A stretch of DNA of 64,000 nucleotides from Streptomyces aidingensis (lineage in GTDB: Bacteria; Actinomycetota; Actinomycetes; Streptomycetales; Streptomycetaceae): assembly GCF_900112355.1 (NCBI RefSeq), contig NZ_FOLM01000012.1, positions 166,689 to 230,688 of the forward strand. Reading direction: 5' to 3'. Position 1 is the stretch's first letter. Each line of letters begins with the position of its first letter. Both the position numbers and the translations under genes were made by a program. This document shows, piece after piece, positions 16,391 to 24,795 of this stretch. Under the pieces are notes generated by a model that was given only the letters and a program-made list of their open reading frames with translations, had not been told where the DNA came from and did not search any database.

Positions 16391-17005
16391 TCAGCGGTGC
16401 GGCCCCTCCCCGGGTTCCGGCGCCAGGGTGATCTGCCGCTCGCCCTCCCCGGCGAAGACATAGGCGCCCTTCTCCAGACGCTCGATCAGCCCGCGCGTCC
16501 AGGCGGCCTGGGACTCGGCGGTATGCGTCCACAGCCGCATCACCTCGCCGATGTGCCCGAACTCCGTCAGATCGCCGGAGTGCGGGCTCCAGTACCGCTC
16601 GACCTCCTCCCGCCAGCCGTCCAGGGCGGCCACCCGCTCGGTGAGCAGCGCGATCGCCTCCTGCCGGGGCAGGTCCACGATCAGGCCGACGCCGGCGGTC
16701 AGGACATCGGTCTTCTGGTCGTGTGCGCGCAGCGCCTCGCGCAGCAGCGACAGATACTCCCGCTCGCCGGCCCCGGTCAGTTCGTACTCGGTGCGCGGCG
16801 GGCCGCCGGCGGTGCTGGGCGCGGTCTCGTGCGCCAGCAGCAGCCCCTGCCGGGCAAGCTGCTTCAGGGCGTGGTAGATCGAGCCGGGCTTGGCCGTGGA
16901 CCACTCGTGTGCGCCCCACAGCTCCAGATCGGCGCGCACCTGGTAGCCGTGCGCCCGCCCGCGCTGGCGCACCGCGCCCAGGACCAGCAGCCGCATCGTC
17001 GACAT
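16391..17005 (-). CDS. PadR-family transcriptional regulator
   Basis: 204 residues. The N-terminal winged helix has MRLLVLGAVRQRGRAHGYQVRADLE, WSTAKPGSIYHALKQLARQGLL and RTEYELTGAGEREYLSLL. The C-terminal helical half (about 95-180) is the dimerisation/ligand region. It is divergent from the exporter genes at 17174-18996, and two copies of a 18-bp dyad lie between them, so it very likely represses that exporter and perhaps itself. Confidence 0.9.
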   Translation of the reverse strand: MSTMRLLVLGAVRQRGRAHGYQVRADLELWGAHEWSTAKPGSIYHALKQLARQGLLLAHETAPSTAGGPPRTEYELTGAGEREYLSLLREALRAHDQKTDVLTAGVGLIVDLPRQEAIALLTERVAALDGWREEVERYWSPHSGDLTEFGHIGEVMRLWTHTAESQAAWTRGLIERLEKGAYVFAGEGERQITLAPEPGEGPHR

Positions 17006-17074
17006 CCGGGCTCCGTCCTCACGCCGCTCGGGTCCCGTCTCCCGGGTCCCTCGTTCTCACCCTACCCAGCCCCA

Positions 17075-17140
17075 CTCATCAAACTTGACTACTGCGCCGG
17101 GCCGCCGTACCGTCGGATCTCGCTAGTCAAACTTGACTAG
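17075..17140 (+). promoter_or_regulatory. Exporter promoter with two PadR operator copies
   Basis: CTAGTCAAACTTGACTAG (17123-17140) has 8-bp perfect arms. A second copy at 17075-17092 matches at 15 of 18 positions. The TTGACT of the first copy (17085-17090) and TACCGT (17108-17113) form a -35/-10 pair with 17-bp spacing for the plus-strand exporter. One operator therefore covers the -35 and the other sits just after the predicted start site. Confidence 0.75.
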
Positions 17141-17173
17141 CGCCGCCCCTTCGCTCCGGGAGGCCCCGCTCTC

Positions 17174-18147
<974 letters not shown>

Positions 18148-18151
<4 letters not shown>

Positions 18152-18996
18152 CCGCCCCCGCGCCCGCCTCCGGGCTGCTCGCCGTCCGCGTTCCCCGCAC
18201 CCCCGGTGACCGGCTGCGCCGCGCCCTCACCGACTCCGCGACCATGACCCGGCGCGGGCTGGCCCACTGGTCCCGGCAGCCCGGCGCCCTGCTCACCATG
18301 CTGCTCTTTCCCGTGCTGATGCTGGTGATGTTCGCCTACTTCCTCGGCGGCGGCATGGCCGTCGAGGGCGGCGGCGACTACAAGGAGTACCTGGTGCCGG
18401 GGCTGCTCACCCTCACCATGGCCTTCGGCCTGGAGACCACCATGGTGGCCCTCACCCAGGACATCAACCGGGGCGTGCTGGACCGCTTCCGCTCCATGCC
18501 CATCGCGCCGTCCGCCGTGCTGGTCGGCCGCAGCGTGCTCGACCTGCTGGCCTCCGCCGCCGGGCTGCTGGTCATGGCCGCCACCGGCCTGGCCATCGGC
18601 TGGCGCTTCCACAACGGCCCCGGCCCCGCGCTGGCCGCCTTCGGCCTGCTGCTCCTGCTGCGCTTCGCCCTGCTCTGGGCCGGCATCTGCCTCGGCCTGA
18701 TGGCGGGCAAGCCGGAACTCGTCCAGGCCGTGCAGATCCTCATCTGGCCGGTGGCCTTTCTCTCCAGCGCCTTCACCTCACCGGACACCATGCCGGGCTG
18801 GATGGGCGCGATCGCCGAATGGAACCCCCTGTCGGCCACCGCGGGCGCCGCCCGCGAACTGTTCGGCAACCCGGGCTGGGGCGGCGGCTCCTGGGCCACC
18901 GACCACCACGTCCTGCTCGCCGTGGCCTGGCCCCTCGTCCTGCTCGCCGTATTCACCCCGCCGGCCCTGAGCCACTACACCCGCCTCGGCCACTGA
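18148..18996 (+). CDS. DrrB-like ABC-2 type transporter permease
   Basis: 282 residues with six predicted membrane helices (TMLLFPVLMLVMFAYFLGG, LLVMAATGLAIGW, LLLLRFALLWAGICLGLM, ILIWPVAFLSSAFTS, among others). GVLDRFRSMPIAPSAVLVGR is the cytoplasmic loop conserved in DrrB-type permeases. Coupled to the ATPase by a 4-bp overlap. Its last 219 bp are overlapped antisense by the EcsC-like gene. Confidence 0.9.
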
Positions 18997-19689
18997 CCCC
19001 CACCCGCCCCGTCCCACTCCACCCGCCGCCGGGGCGGGGCGGGCGAGCCGGCGGATGCCCTCGTCGGCGGTGGCGTCACCGAGGGAGCGGGCGAGCCGCC
19101 CGGTCAGCAGCTCAAGCCTGTGGCGCAGATCGGGGGAGGAGAACACTGTCCCCAGCAGGGTGCGGAAGCCGAGCCGGGTGAGCACCAGCACAAGCTGCCT
19201 GCCCTCCTCGGACTCCAGGAACTCGTCCAGCTTCCTGGTGTCGTTCCGCGCCGCGTACTCGCACACCCGCAGCCAAGCCTCACCGATCGCCCTTGTGGTG
19301 GCGACGGCCACGGCGCCAGAGACGCCGGCGCCCACCACCGGGCCGATGACCGGCAGGAATCGCGCGGCCCGCTGCCCCAGGGCCGCCGCGACCCGCCGGG
19401 TCGCCGCCGCTGTGGCCCGCTTCGCGGCGTAGCGACCCACCCGTGCGCCGCCCGTGCCCAGGAACAGCGACACTGGCACGGTGGCCGCCCGCTCGCACTC
19501 CGACAGCTCATAGGCGGCGCTGATCGCGTTGATCATCCCGATCTGGATTGGCGCCACCACCGCGATGTCCACGAACGGCACCGGCAGCGCCCCGGCCGCC
19601 CCGCCCGCGGCCCCCGCCGCGAGTGTCGCCCGCCGCACCCGCTTGCGCGCCGCCCACCGCGTCCCCGCCGTCACCGGCATGTCCCGCAT
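18778..19689 (-). CDS. EcsC/DUF697-like protein whose reading frame runs antisense into drrB
   Basis: 303 residues from ATG 19689 (GGGGGA 6 nt upstream). The recognisable part, about residues 10-220, has a Gly/Ala-rich hydrophobic segment (AAGALPVPFVDIAVVAPIQIGMINAI) and further amphipathic helices (FLPVIGPVVGAGVSGAVAVATT), like EcsC/DUF697 proteins. After GIRRLARPAPAAGG the frame continues for about 70 residues as the antisense of drrB, ending at 18778. That tail is probably not native: the original stop seems to have been lost at a junction near 18997-19040. Function unknown; possibly membrane-associated. Confidence 0.55.
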   Translation of the reverse strand: MRDMPVTAGTRWAARKRVRRATLAAGAAGGAAGALPVPFVDIAVVAPIQIGMINAISAAYELSECERAATVPVSLFLGTGGARVGRYAAKRATAAATRRVAAALGQRAARFLPVIGPVVGAGVSGAVAVATTRAIGEAWLRVCEYAARNDTRKLDEFLESEEGRQLVLVLTRLGFRTLLGTVFSSPDLRHRLELLTGRLARSLGDATADEGIRRLARPAPAAGGVGRGGWGSVAEAGVVAQGRRGEYGEQDEGPGHGEQDVVVGGPGAAAPARVAEQFAGGARGGRQGVPFGDRAHPARHGVR

Positions 19690-19809
19690 GAGCCTTCCCC
19701 CCGTCATCTCGCCCTTTCGGGCGAGACGCCGGGTACCCGTCGTTCGGTTGCACCCGATGGCCTGTGGCCGGCGAGGCGGCCGTGGCGGAGGACGGCGGCC
19801 CGAAGGCGG

Positions 19810-20469
19810 TCAGTCGGCGCAGCCATGAATGGCCAGGGCCAGGCGCCACATCCCCGTCGACGGGTTCTCCAGATGTTCGCGTCCCTCCTCGGCGAGACGG
19901 CGTGCACGTGTGACGGCCTGCCTCCAACGGGGATTGCCGTCCTCGTCATGGTGGTAGTCCCGCTCGAAGTTGACACTCTTGTCATCCGGGACGGGAACGT
20001 GCCTGAGGAGCAGGCTCTTGACCGCGTCGTAATTCCTGACCCACTTGCGATGATCGGTGTGATGCAGGAGCAGCCAGACCTCGAAACAAGGGTTCGAGAC
20101 GACGAGTTCCACGTTCTCCTCACGGGCCAGGGCTGTGGCGTGCTCCAGATCCCGGTACTCGTCCACGTCAACGACGCACCACGTCTGGTCGTAGTCCCCG
20201 GAAGAGCTGGCTCGGCGCTTCGCGGCGTGTCGTACAACCTGCGAAGGCGACCCCGGGTGTTTCACGACCTGCACCGACAGCGAGGAGAGTTTGTAGTGCT
20301 TCTTGAACATGCTCAGATAGTGAAATTCGGTGGTCAGAGCCCCGCAGACAACCAGGAGGCGGTCTGTGGGCTTCCGGATTCCGGTTGGCCGGGAAAGGTC
20401 GGTCTCGCGGGCTGGTCTGCCGGATACCGGCCTGCCGCTAGGCTTCGGGGTCCGGGCCAGCGTCCCCAC
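19810..20469 (-). CDS. RloB-like (AbiLii-type) protein, putative defence effector
   Basis: 219 residues from GTG 20469, with GGAGAGAG just upstream inside the end of rloA, so the genes overlap by 32 bp. RloB features: DRLLVVCGALTTEFHYLSMFKK near residue 40, WCVVDVDEYRD (the Asp-x-Asp of a Toprim-like fold), and NPCFEVWLLLHHTD. RloB proteins pair with an SMC-like ATPase in AbiL/RloAB abortive-infection systems. The usual CEGxxTE reads CGALTTE, so the first acidic Toprim residue appears to be missing. The codon usage is less GC-biased than in neighbours. Confidence 0.75.
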   Translation of the reverse strand: MGTLARTPKPSGRPVSGRPARETDLSRPTGIRKPTDRLLVVCGALTTEFHYLSMFKKHYKLSSLSVQVVKHPGSPSQVVRHAAKRRASSSGDYDQTWCVVDVDEYRDLEHATALAREENVELVVSNPCFEVWLLLHHTDHRKWVRNYDAVKSLLLRHVPVPDDKSVNFERDYHHDEDGNPRWRQAVTRARRLAEEGREHLENPSTGMWRLALAIHGCAD

Positions 20470-21742
20470 CTCTCTCCAGCAGTGCGTGGGAAAAAGTATC
20501 GTCGATGAACGGGATTCCTCCGTAGCTTCCCCCGAGATACCGCCGTTCTCGGTTGTCCTCTTGTCGGGGTTTGAATTCCGCAAGGGAGTACAGGGTTGTT
20601 TCTCCGTAATTGTCTTTTTCTACAAACCACACCTGGTCCCGCTTGAGGATGTCCTCCCCGTCTCGGCGTCCGAGCAGGCTGGTGTCGTGAGTGGTGAAGA
20701 CGAGCTGGGCGCCGTGTGGGTTGGTCTCCGGGCTCTGGAAGAGACCGATCAGCCGGGCCGTCAGAATGGTGTGCAGACTTGCGTCGATCTCGTCCACCAC
20801 GAACGTGCCTCCTCTGTGCAGCACCGCGAGGAAACGCGGTGCCTGCTCCAGCATGGCCTGGGTTCCCGAGGATTCCTCATGCAAGTCCATTTGTACGATG
20901 CCGTTGCGGCCACGGTGCCCCACCCAGGGCCGGACGGTCTCTCTCGGGCCCTCGTCCTCCAGATTCTGCAGGAGCCGTGTCGGGATGCGGGTTCCATACC
21001 GGCGCCGCAAACCTTCTTCGTCCATCAGCACACGTTCAGTCCCGCACTCCTCGATACCCAGGTCGGCCGCTCGGAGCAAAGCCATGATCTCAGGATGGCG
21101 CTCGGCGTCTTCCAACGCGCGGATGGCGGAAAGTTGGTACGGAAACGAGCGCAGGCCAGGTGCCCGGCGGAATTGCAGTTGCCGCGCGAACCAGTCGTAA
21201 ACAGGGCGAAAGTCATCCTGTTTGGAGCGGGCCGCCCAGGAGAGGAAAAGAACGTTCGGTTCGGTGATGCTCTCGACGAGTTCCAGTTGGCCACGCTGCT
21301 GGGAAGCGCCGGGCTCAATGGCGTCACCACTGCGGGAGAACAACTCCCGCTTCTTTCCCTTGGGGTAGCTGTGCAGCCACTCTTCGACGACCCGCTCGTC
21401 GTCCACGCCGAACCCGTACGTATAACGCACTCCGCCCAGCAGTAGATCGGCGATGTACCACGAGGGCGTGCTCCTGGTCTCGTTGTCGAGCAGGAACGGG
21501 TCGCGGTCCACTCCGCCGTCCGGCTCGGCGTCCCGGTGGGACGACACCACCATGCGGGCCATGTACTGCAGGGCGCCGACGAGATTCGACTTCCCGGACG
21601 CATTGGCTCCGAAGATCCCCGCGACGGGGACGGCCTCCCACCGCGTGCGCGCCGGGCGGTCCGCCTCATAGACGGGGTGAAGATTGAGCTGCTGCTCGTG
21701 TCGGATCGAACGGTGGTTCATCACTCGGAAGCTCAGCAGCAT
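20438..21742 (-). CDS. RloA-like (AbiLi-type) SMC/ABC-type AAA ATPase
   Basis: 434 residues from ATG 21742 (GAGGAGG 9 nt upstream). Walker A is GANASGKSN (residues 45-53), ESSGTQAM gives the ABC-like signature, FVVDEIDASLHT is Walker B, and FTTHDTSLLG supplies the H-loop. This is the AAA_15/AAA_21 OLD-like architecture that senses phage and controls a partner effector in RloAB, AbiL and PARIS-type systems. Co-transcribed with rloB through a 32-bp overlap. Visibly lower GC at third positions suggests horizontal transfer. Confidence 0.8.
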   Translation of the reverse strand: MLLSFRVMNHRSIRHEQQLNLHPVYEADRPARTRWEAVPVAGIFGANASGKSNLVGALQYMARMVVSSHRDAEPDGGVDRDPFLLDNETRSTPSWYIADLLLGGVRYTYGFGVDDERVVEEWLHSYPKGKKRELFSRSGDAIEPGASQQRGQLELVESITEPNVLFLSWAARSKQDDFRPVYDWFARQLQFRRAPGLRSFPYQLSAIRALEDAERHPEIMALLRAADLGIEECGTERVLMDEEGLRRRYGTRIPTRLLQNLEDEGPRETVRPWVGHRGRNGIVQMDLHEESSGTQAMLEQAPRFLAVLHRGGTFVVDEIDASLHTILTARLIGLFQSPETNPHGAQLVFTTHDTSLLGRRDGEDILKRDQVWFVEKDNYGETTLYSLAEFKPRQEDNRERRYLGGSYGGIPFIDDTFSHALLERGGDAGPDPEA

Positions 21743-21912
21743 CGCCCTGCACCTCCTCGTTGGTTGGTGGAGACACCTTGCCAGTAAACCGTGCAGAAGT
21801 AGGGGACGGCAACGCAAGAGTAGGCACAACTCTCTTCCCGTGCGGAAAATCCGCAGAAAACGAGGGCTCCGTCTCGTGCTCAGTCATCTCTTCGAGGGCT
21901 GACCACCGGGGC

Positions 21913-21943
21913 TTGCGCCTCACGTGGCGGGAGGGGGCACGGT
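21913..21943 (+). promoter_or_regulatory. tipA-like autoregulated promoter, 19-bp spacer
   Basis: TTGCGC (21913-21918) and CACGGT (21938-21943) are 19 bp apart. The spacer begins CTCACGTG and ends GGGAGGGGG. From memory, the tipA promoter of S. lividans has TTGCAC, a 19-bp spacer starting CTCACGTC, and CAGCGT, so the layout is closely conserved. A 17-bp imperfect dyad CCTCACGTGGCGGGAGG keeps the CCTC/GAGG ends. The -10 ends 7 nt before ATG 21951. Confidence 0.7.
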
Positions 21944-21950
21944 GGGGGGC

Positions 21951-22712
21951 ATGAGCTACTCCGTGGGAGAGGTGGCCTCGCTCGCCGGGGTCACGGTGCG
22001 CACCCTGCACCACTACGACGAGATCGGACTGCTGGTGCCCGGTGGGCGTTCGCACGCCGGGCACCGGCGGTACGACGACGCCGATCTGGACCGTCTCCAG
22101 CAGATCCTCTTCTACCGGGAGCTGGGCTTCCCGCTGGAGGAGATTGCCCGGCTGGTCGACGACCCGGACACCGACCCCACCGAACTGCTCCGGCGGCAGC
22201 ACCGGCTGCTGACCGCACGCATCGAGCGGCTGACCAAGATGGCAGCCGCGGTGGAACACGCCCTGGAGGCACGGAAGATGGGAATCCAGCTCACCCCCGA
22301 GGAGCGGTTCGAGGTGTTCGGCCGCGAGCACGACTGGGAGGCGCTCGACCGGGAGGCCGAGGAGCGCTGGGGCGGCACCGGCGCCTGGGCCGAGTCGCGG
22401 CGCCGCACCGCCCGGTACACCAGGGCCGACTGGGAGCGGATCAAGGCCGAGGCGCAGGACATCGAGCGGCGGTTCGCCGAGGCGCTGGCCGCCGGAACGC
22501 CGGCCGGCTCGCCCGCCGCCATGGACCTGGCCGAGGAGCACCGCGCCCACATCAGCCGCCACTTCTACGAGTGCGGCCATGAGATGCACACCGGCCTGGC
22601 CGACATGTATGTCGCGGACGAGCGCTTCACCGCCCACTACGAGGCCGTCCGCCCCGGCCTCGCGCGGTATGTGCACGATGCCGTTCACGCCAACGCGCTG
22701 CGCCGGTCCTGA
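21951..22712 (+). CDS. tipA-like: TipA-like MerR regulator with TipAS thiopeptide-binding domain
   Basis: 253 residues, the same length as TipAL. Residues 1-75 are a MerR winged helix (SYSVGEVASLAGVTVRTLHHYDEIGLL), then a dimerisation coiled coil, then TipAS from Met110 (MGIQLTPEERFEVFG...). In TipAL the drug-binding cysteine follows EMHT; here the residue is Gly215 (EMHTGLADMY), while the earlier cysteine is kept as Cys208 (FYECG). Thiopeptide binding without covalent capture is therefore likely. The promoter looks autoregulated and leaderless. A strong terminator follows. Confidence 0.9.
   Translation: MSYSVGEVASLAGVTVRTLHHYDEIGLLVPGGRSHAGHRRYDDADLDRLQQILFYRELGFPLEEIARLVDDPDTDPTELLRRQHRLLTARIERLTKMAAAVEHALEARKMGIQLTPEERFEVFGREHDWEALDREAEERWGGTGAWAESRRRTARYTRADWERIKAEAQDIERRFAEALAAGTPAGSPAAMDLAEEHRAHISRHFYECGHEMHTGLADMYVADERFTAHYEAVRPGLARYVHDAVHANALRRS
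22278..22712 (+). CDS. Internal start giving a TipAS-like short protein (144 residues)
   Basis: Met110 of the TipA-like protein (ATG 22278) has its own GGAGG at 22265-22269, 8 nt upstream. The product would be exactly 144 residues, as for TipAS, which is made in excess from the tipA mRNA by internal initiation and acts as a drug-sequestering domain without DNA binding. I infer the same here. Confidence 0.6.
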   Translation: MGIQLTPEERFEVFGREHDWEALDREAEERWGGTGAWAESRRRTARYTRADWERIKAEAQDIERRFAEALAAGTPAGSPAAMDLAEEHRAHISRHFYECGHEMHTGLADMYVADERFTAHYEAVRPGLARYVHDAVHANALRRS

Positions 22713-22764
22713 GCCGGACCGGCGGCGCCGGCGGGGCGCTCGCCGCCCCGTAGCGGGAGCGGCA

Positions 22765-22798
22765 CGGCGGACGGCACCTCTCCCGGTGCCGTCCGCCG
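22765..22798 (+). terminator. Strong hairpin after the TipA-like gene
   Basis: A 14-bp perfect stem, CGGCGGACGGCACC (22765-22778) with GGTGCCGTCCGCCG (22785-22798), has a 6-nt loop. It lies 53 nt after the stop codon. Confidence 0.8.
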
Positions 22799-22952
22799 GA
22801 CACCGCGCACGCCGAAGCCGCGCCGAAGGACGCGGAGCCGGAGCCGGGGCCATTGCGGCCGGAAACTGACCGCTGTGCTCCCTAGCGTGGGACCCGTAAC
22901 CACCGGCCCTCGGGACGCACCGGACCGAGGACAACGGCGAAGGGTGAGGATC

Positions 22953-23537
22953 ATGCCGACTGTGGTGGCCACCGAGGCCAAGGGGGACGAGCGGGGCGCG
23001 CTGCTGGCGTATCTGGACGCGCAGCGCGGGGCCATCCGCCGCGCCGTGCACGGCCTGACCGAGGAGCAGGCGCGCAGCAAACCCACCGTGAGCGCGCTGT
23101 CCGTCTCCGGGGTGCTGAAGCATGTGGCGCGCTGCGAGCGCAACTGGCTGCGCACCATGCGCGGCGAGCCGGCGGCGGAGTTCGGCGATCCGGCGGAGAT
23201 CGCCGACTGGGAGGACGGCTTCGTACTGCGCGAGGACGAGACCGTGGCCTCGGTACTGGCGGACTACGAGCGCATCGCCCGCGACACCGACCGGGCCGTC
23301 CGCGCCCTGGACTCGCTGGACGAGACCTTCACCGTGCAGCCTGCGCCCTGGGACCGGGGCGGCGAGCGGTCCTGGCGCTGGGCGCTGCTGCATCTCATCG
23401 AGGAGACCGCGCGGCACGCCGGCCATGCCGACATCATCCGCGAGTCCATCGACGGCAAGGGCGCCTTCGACCTGGTCTTCGAGACCGGCGCCATGCCCGA
23501 GCCGGACTGGTCCGCCTGGGGCGGCGGCGCCGCCTGA
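22953..23537 (+). CDS. DinB/DUF664-family protein
   Basis: 194 residues. The four-helix DinB-like layout shows LLAYLDAQRGAIRRAV, VSGVLKHVARCERNWL and LLHLIEETARHAGHADIIRE. The histidines in KHVAR, LLHLIEE and RHAGHAD are placed as the usual metal-binding triad. Members include thiol-dependent transferases and many uncharacterised enzymes; EgtB in this window carries a related domain. The ATG follows GAGGATC. Stop codons with the next, convergent gene are 16 bp apart. Confidence 0.85.
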   Translation: MPTVVATEAKGDERGALLAYLDAQRGAIRRAVHGLTEEQARSKPTVSALSVSGVLKHVARCERNWLRTMRGEPAAEFGDPAEIADWEDGFVLREDETVASVLADYERIARDTDRAVRALDSLDETFTVQPAPWDRGGERSWRWALLHLIEETARHAGHADIIRESIDGKGAFDLVFETGAMPEPDWSAWGGGAA

Positions 23538-23553
23538 GCGGCCGGCGCCCGGC

Positions 23554-24546
23554 TCAGTCCACCCGGGCGTGGCGGCCACCGCCGCGCGGGGTGCGGTCCC
23601 TGCGGTCCCGGTCACCGTCCGCCGGGGCGGGCACCCCCGCGGCGGCGGCCCGCCGCTCCCGCCGCCGGGCGGCCACCAGAGTGGCGGCCACCAGGGCGAA
23701 GCCCGCCGCGCACAGCGCCAGGGTCAGCGGCACGCCCTCGTCCGGCGCGTACAGCCGGCGGTCGTGCTCGTCGCCCTGCCAGGGCCACAGCGCCCGCAGC
23801 GACCCGGCCATCAGACCGGTCAGGACCACCAGGGTCAGATGGTGGTGGTGCTCCAGCAGCCAGCGCAGCAGCTTGACGAAGAGCGCCAGCCCCAGCAGCG
23901 CCCCCAGCGCGAACAGGCCCAGATAGCCGAAGTCCCGCTCGTTCACCGCGTCGATGGTCGGCTCGTACATGCCGAGCGCCAGCAGCAGGAACGAACCGGA
24001 CAGCCCGGGGAGGATCAGGGCGCAGACGGCCACCGCGCCGGAGCCGACGATGGCCAGCGGGTTGTCCGCCGCGCCGCCGAGCGAGAGCGAGGTCAGCCAG
24101 AAGGCCGCCGCGCCGGCGGCCAGCGCCAGCAGACCGTCCGGCACCGACCAGCGCCGCCCGGAACCGGTGAACGGAATCCACAGCGAGGCCAGCACCAGCC
24201 CGAAGAACACCGCGAACGCGTACTGGCGGTGGTCCTCGACCAGCGGGGCCAGCAGCCGGGCGCTGGCCAGCAGCCCGGCCACCATGCCGATCATCATCGG
24301 GATCAGCATCGGCCAGTCGGCCCGCCGGCCCTCGTCCAGGGCGCGGCGCGGGCCGCGCCCGGTGGGCAGGTCGGTGAGCGCCAGCCGGACGGCGCCGGTG
24401 AGGTGGCCGGCCGCGGCGATCAGCCGCTCGTAGACGCCGACGATCAGTGCGACGGTGCCGCCGCTGATGCCGGGCAGGGCTTCGGCTACGCCGATCAGTG
24501 CACCCCGGAGGGCATGGAACAGGCGGCTGTCGGCGGGCTTGGCCAT
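23554..24546 (-). CDS. DUF368/PopT-type undecaprenyl-phosphate transporter
   Basis: 330 residues and about nine or ten membrane helices. The two family signatures are present: ALPGISGGTVALIVG near the N-terminus and LPGLSGSFLLLALGMYE in the middle. DUF368 (PopT) proteins return the lipid carrier undecaprenyl phosphate across the membrane for cell-wall synthesis. The C-terminal 40 residues are charged and cytoplasmic. ATG 24546 is preferred; GTG 24549 is directly adjacent, and GAGGT lies upstream. Confidence 0.85.
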   Translation of the reverse strand: MAKPADSRLFHALRGALIGVAEALPGISGGTVALIVGVYERLIAAAGHLTGAVRLALTDLPTGRGPRRALDEGRRADWPMLIPMMIGMVAGLLASARLLAPLVEDHRQYAFAVFFGLVLASLWIPFTGSGRRWSVPDGLLALAAGAAAFWLTSLSLGGAADNPLAIVGSGAVAVCALILPGLSGSFLLLALGMYEPTIDAVNERDFGYLGLFALGALLGLALFVKLLRWLLEHHHHLTLVVLTGLMAGSLRALWPWQGDEHDRRLYAPDEGVPLTLALCAAGFALVAATLVAARRRERRAAAAGVPAPADGDRDRRDRTPRGGGRHARVD

Positions 24547-24738
24547 CACACGTCTACCTCGGTCGGGCCGGACGGGGATCGGGCGCCCGATCGGGCGCGG
24601 CCGGGGCGCCTGAAGTGCGCTCGGCGAGGATCATCCTATGCTCAGCCGACGGGTTGCCCGGGCGGGCCGGCCCCATAGGGCCGGGGCCCCAAGGGCAGAC
24701 GAACGGCAGGCGCCGGCAGGTGGCGCCGGCACATGGCG

Positions 24739-24778
24739 ACAGGTAACGACAGGTAACGGCAGGTAACGGCGGGTAACG
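24739..24778 (+). repeat. Four 10-bp direct repeats upstream of the ThrE-like gene
   Basis: Four near-identical 10-mers (ACAGGTAACG, ACAGGTAACG, GCAGGTAACG, GCGGGTAACG) lie head to tail, one per helical turn, ending 17 bp before the GTG start. They could be a binding array for a regulator or a slippage product in the leader. Confidence 0.7.
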
Positions 24779-24795
24779 GCAGGGACGCAGCAGAC

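Noticed and set aside
24739..24778. Possible CRISPR array
   Set aside because: The units are 10 bp and contiguous without spacers.
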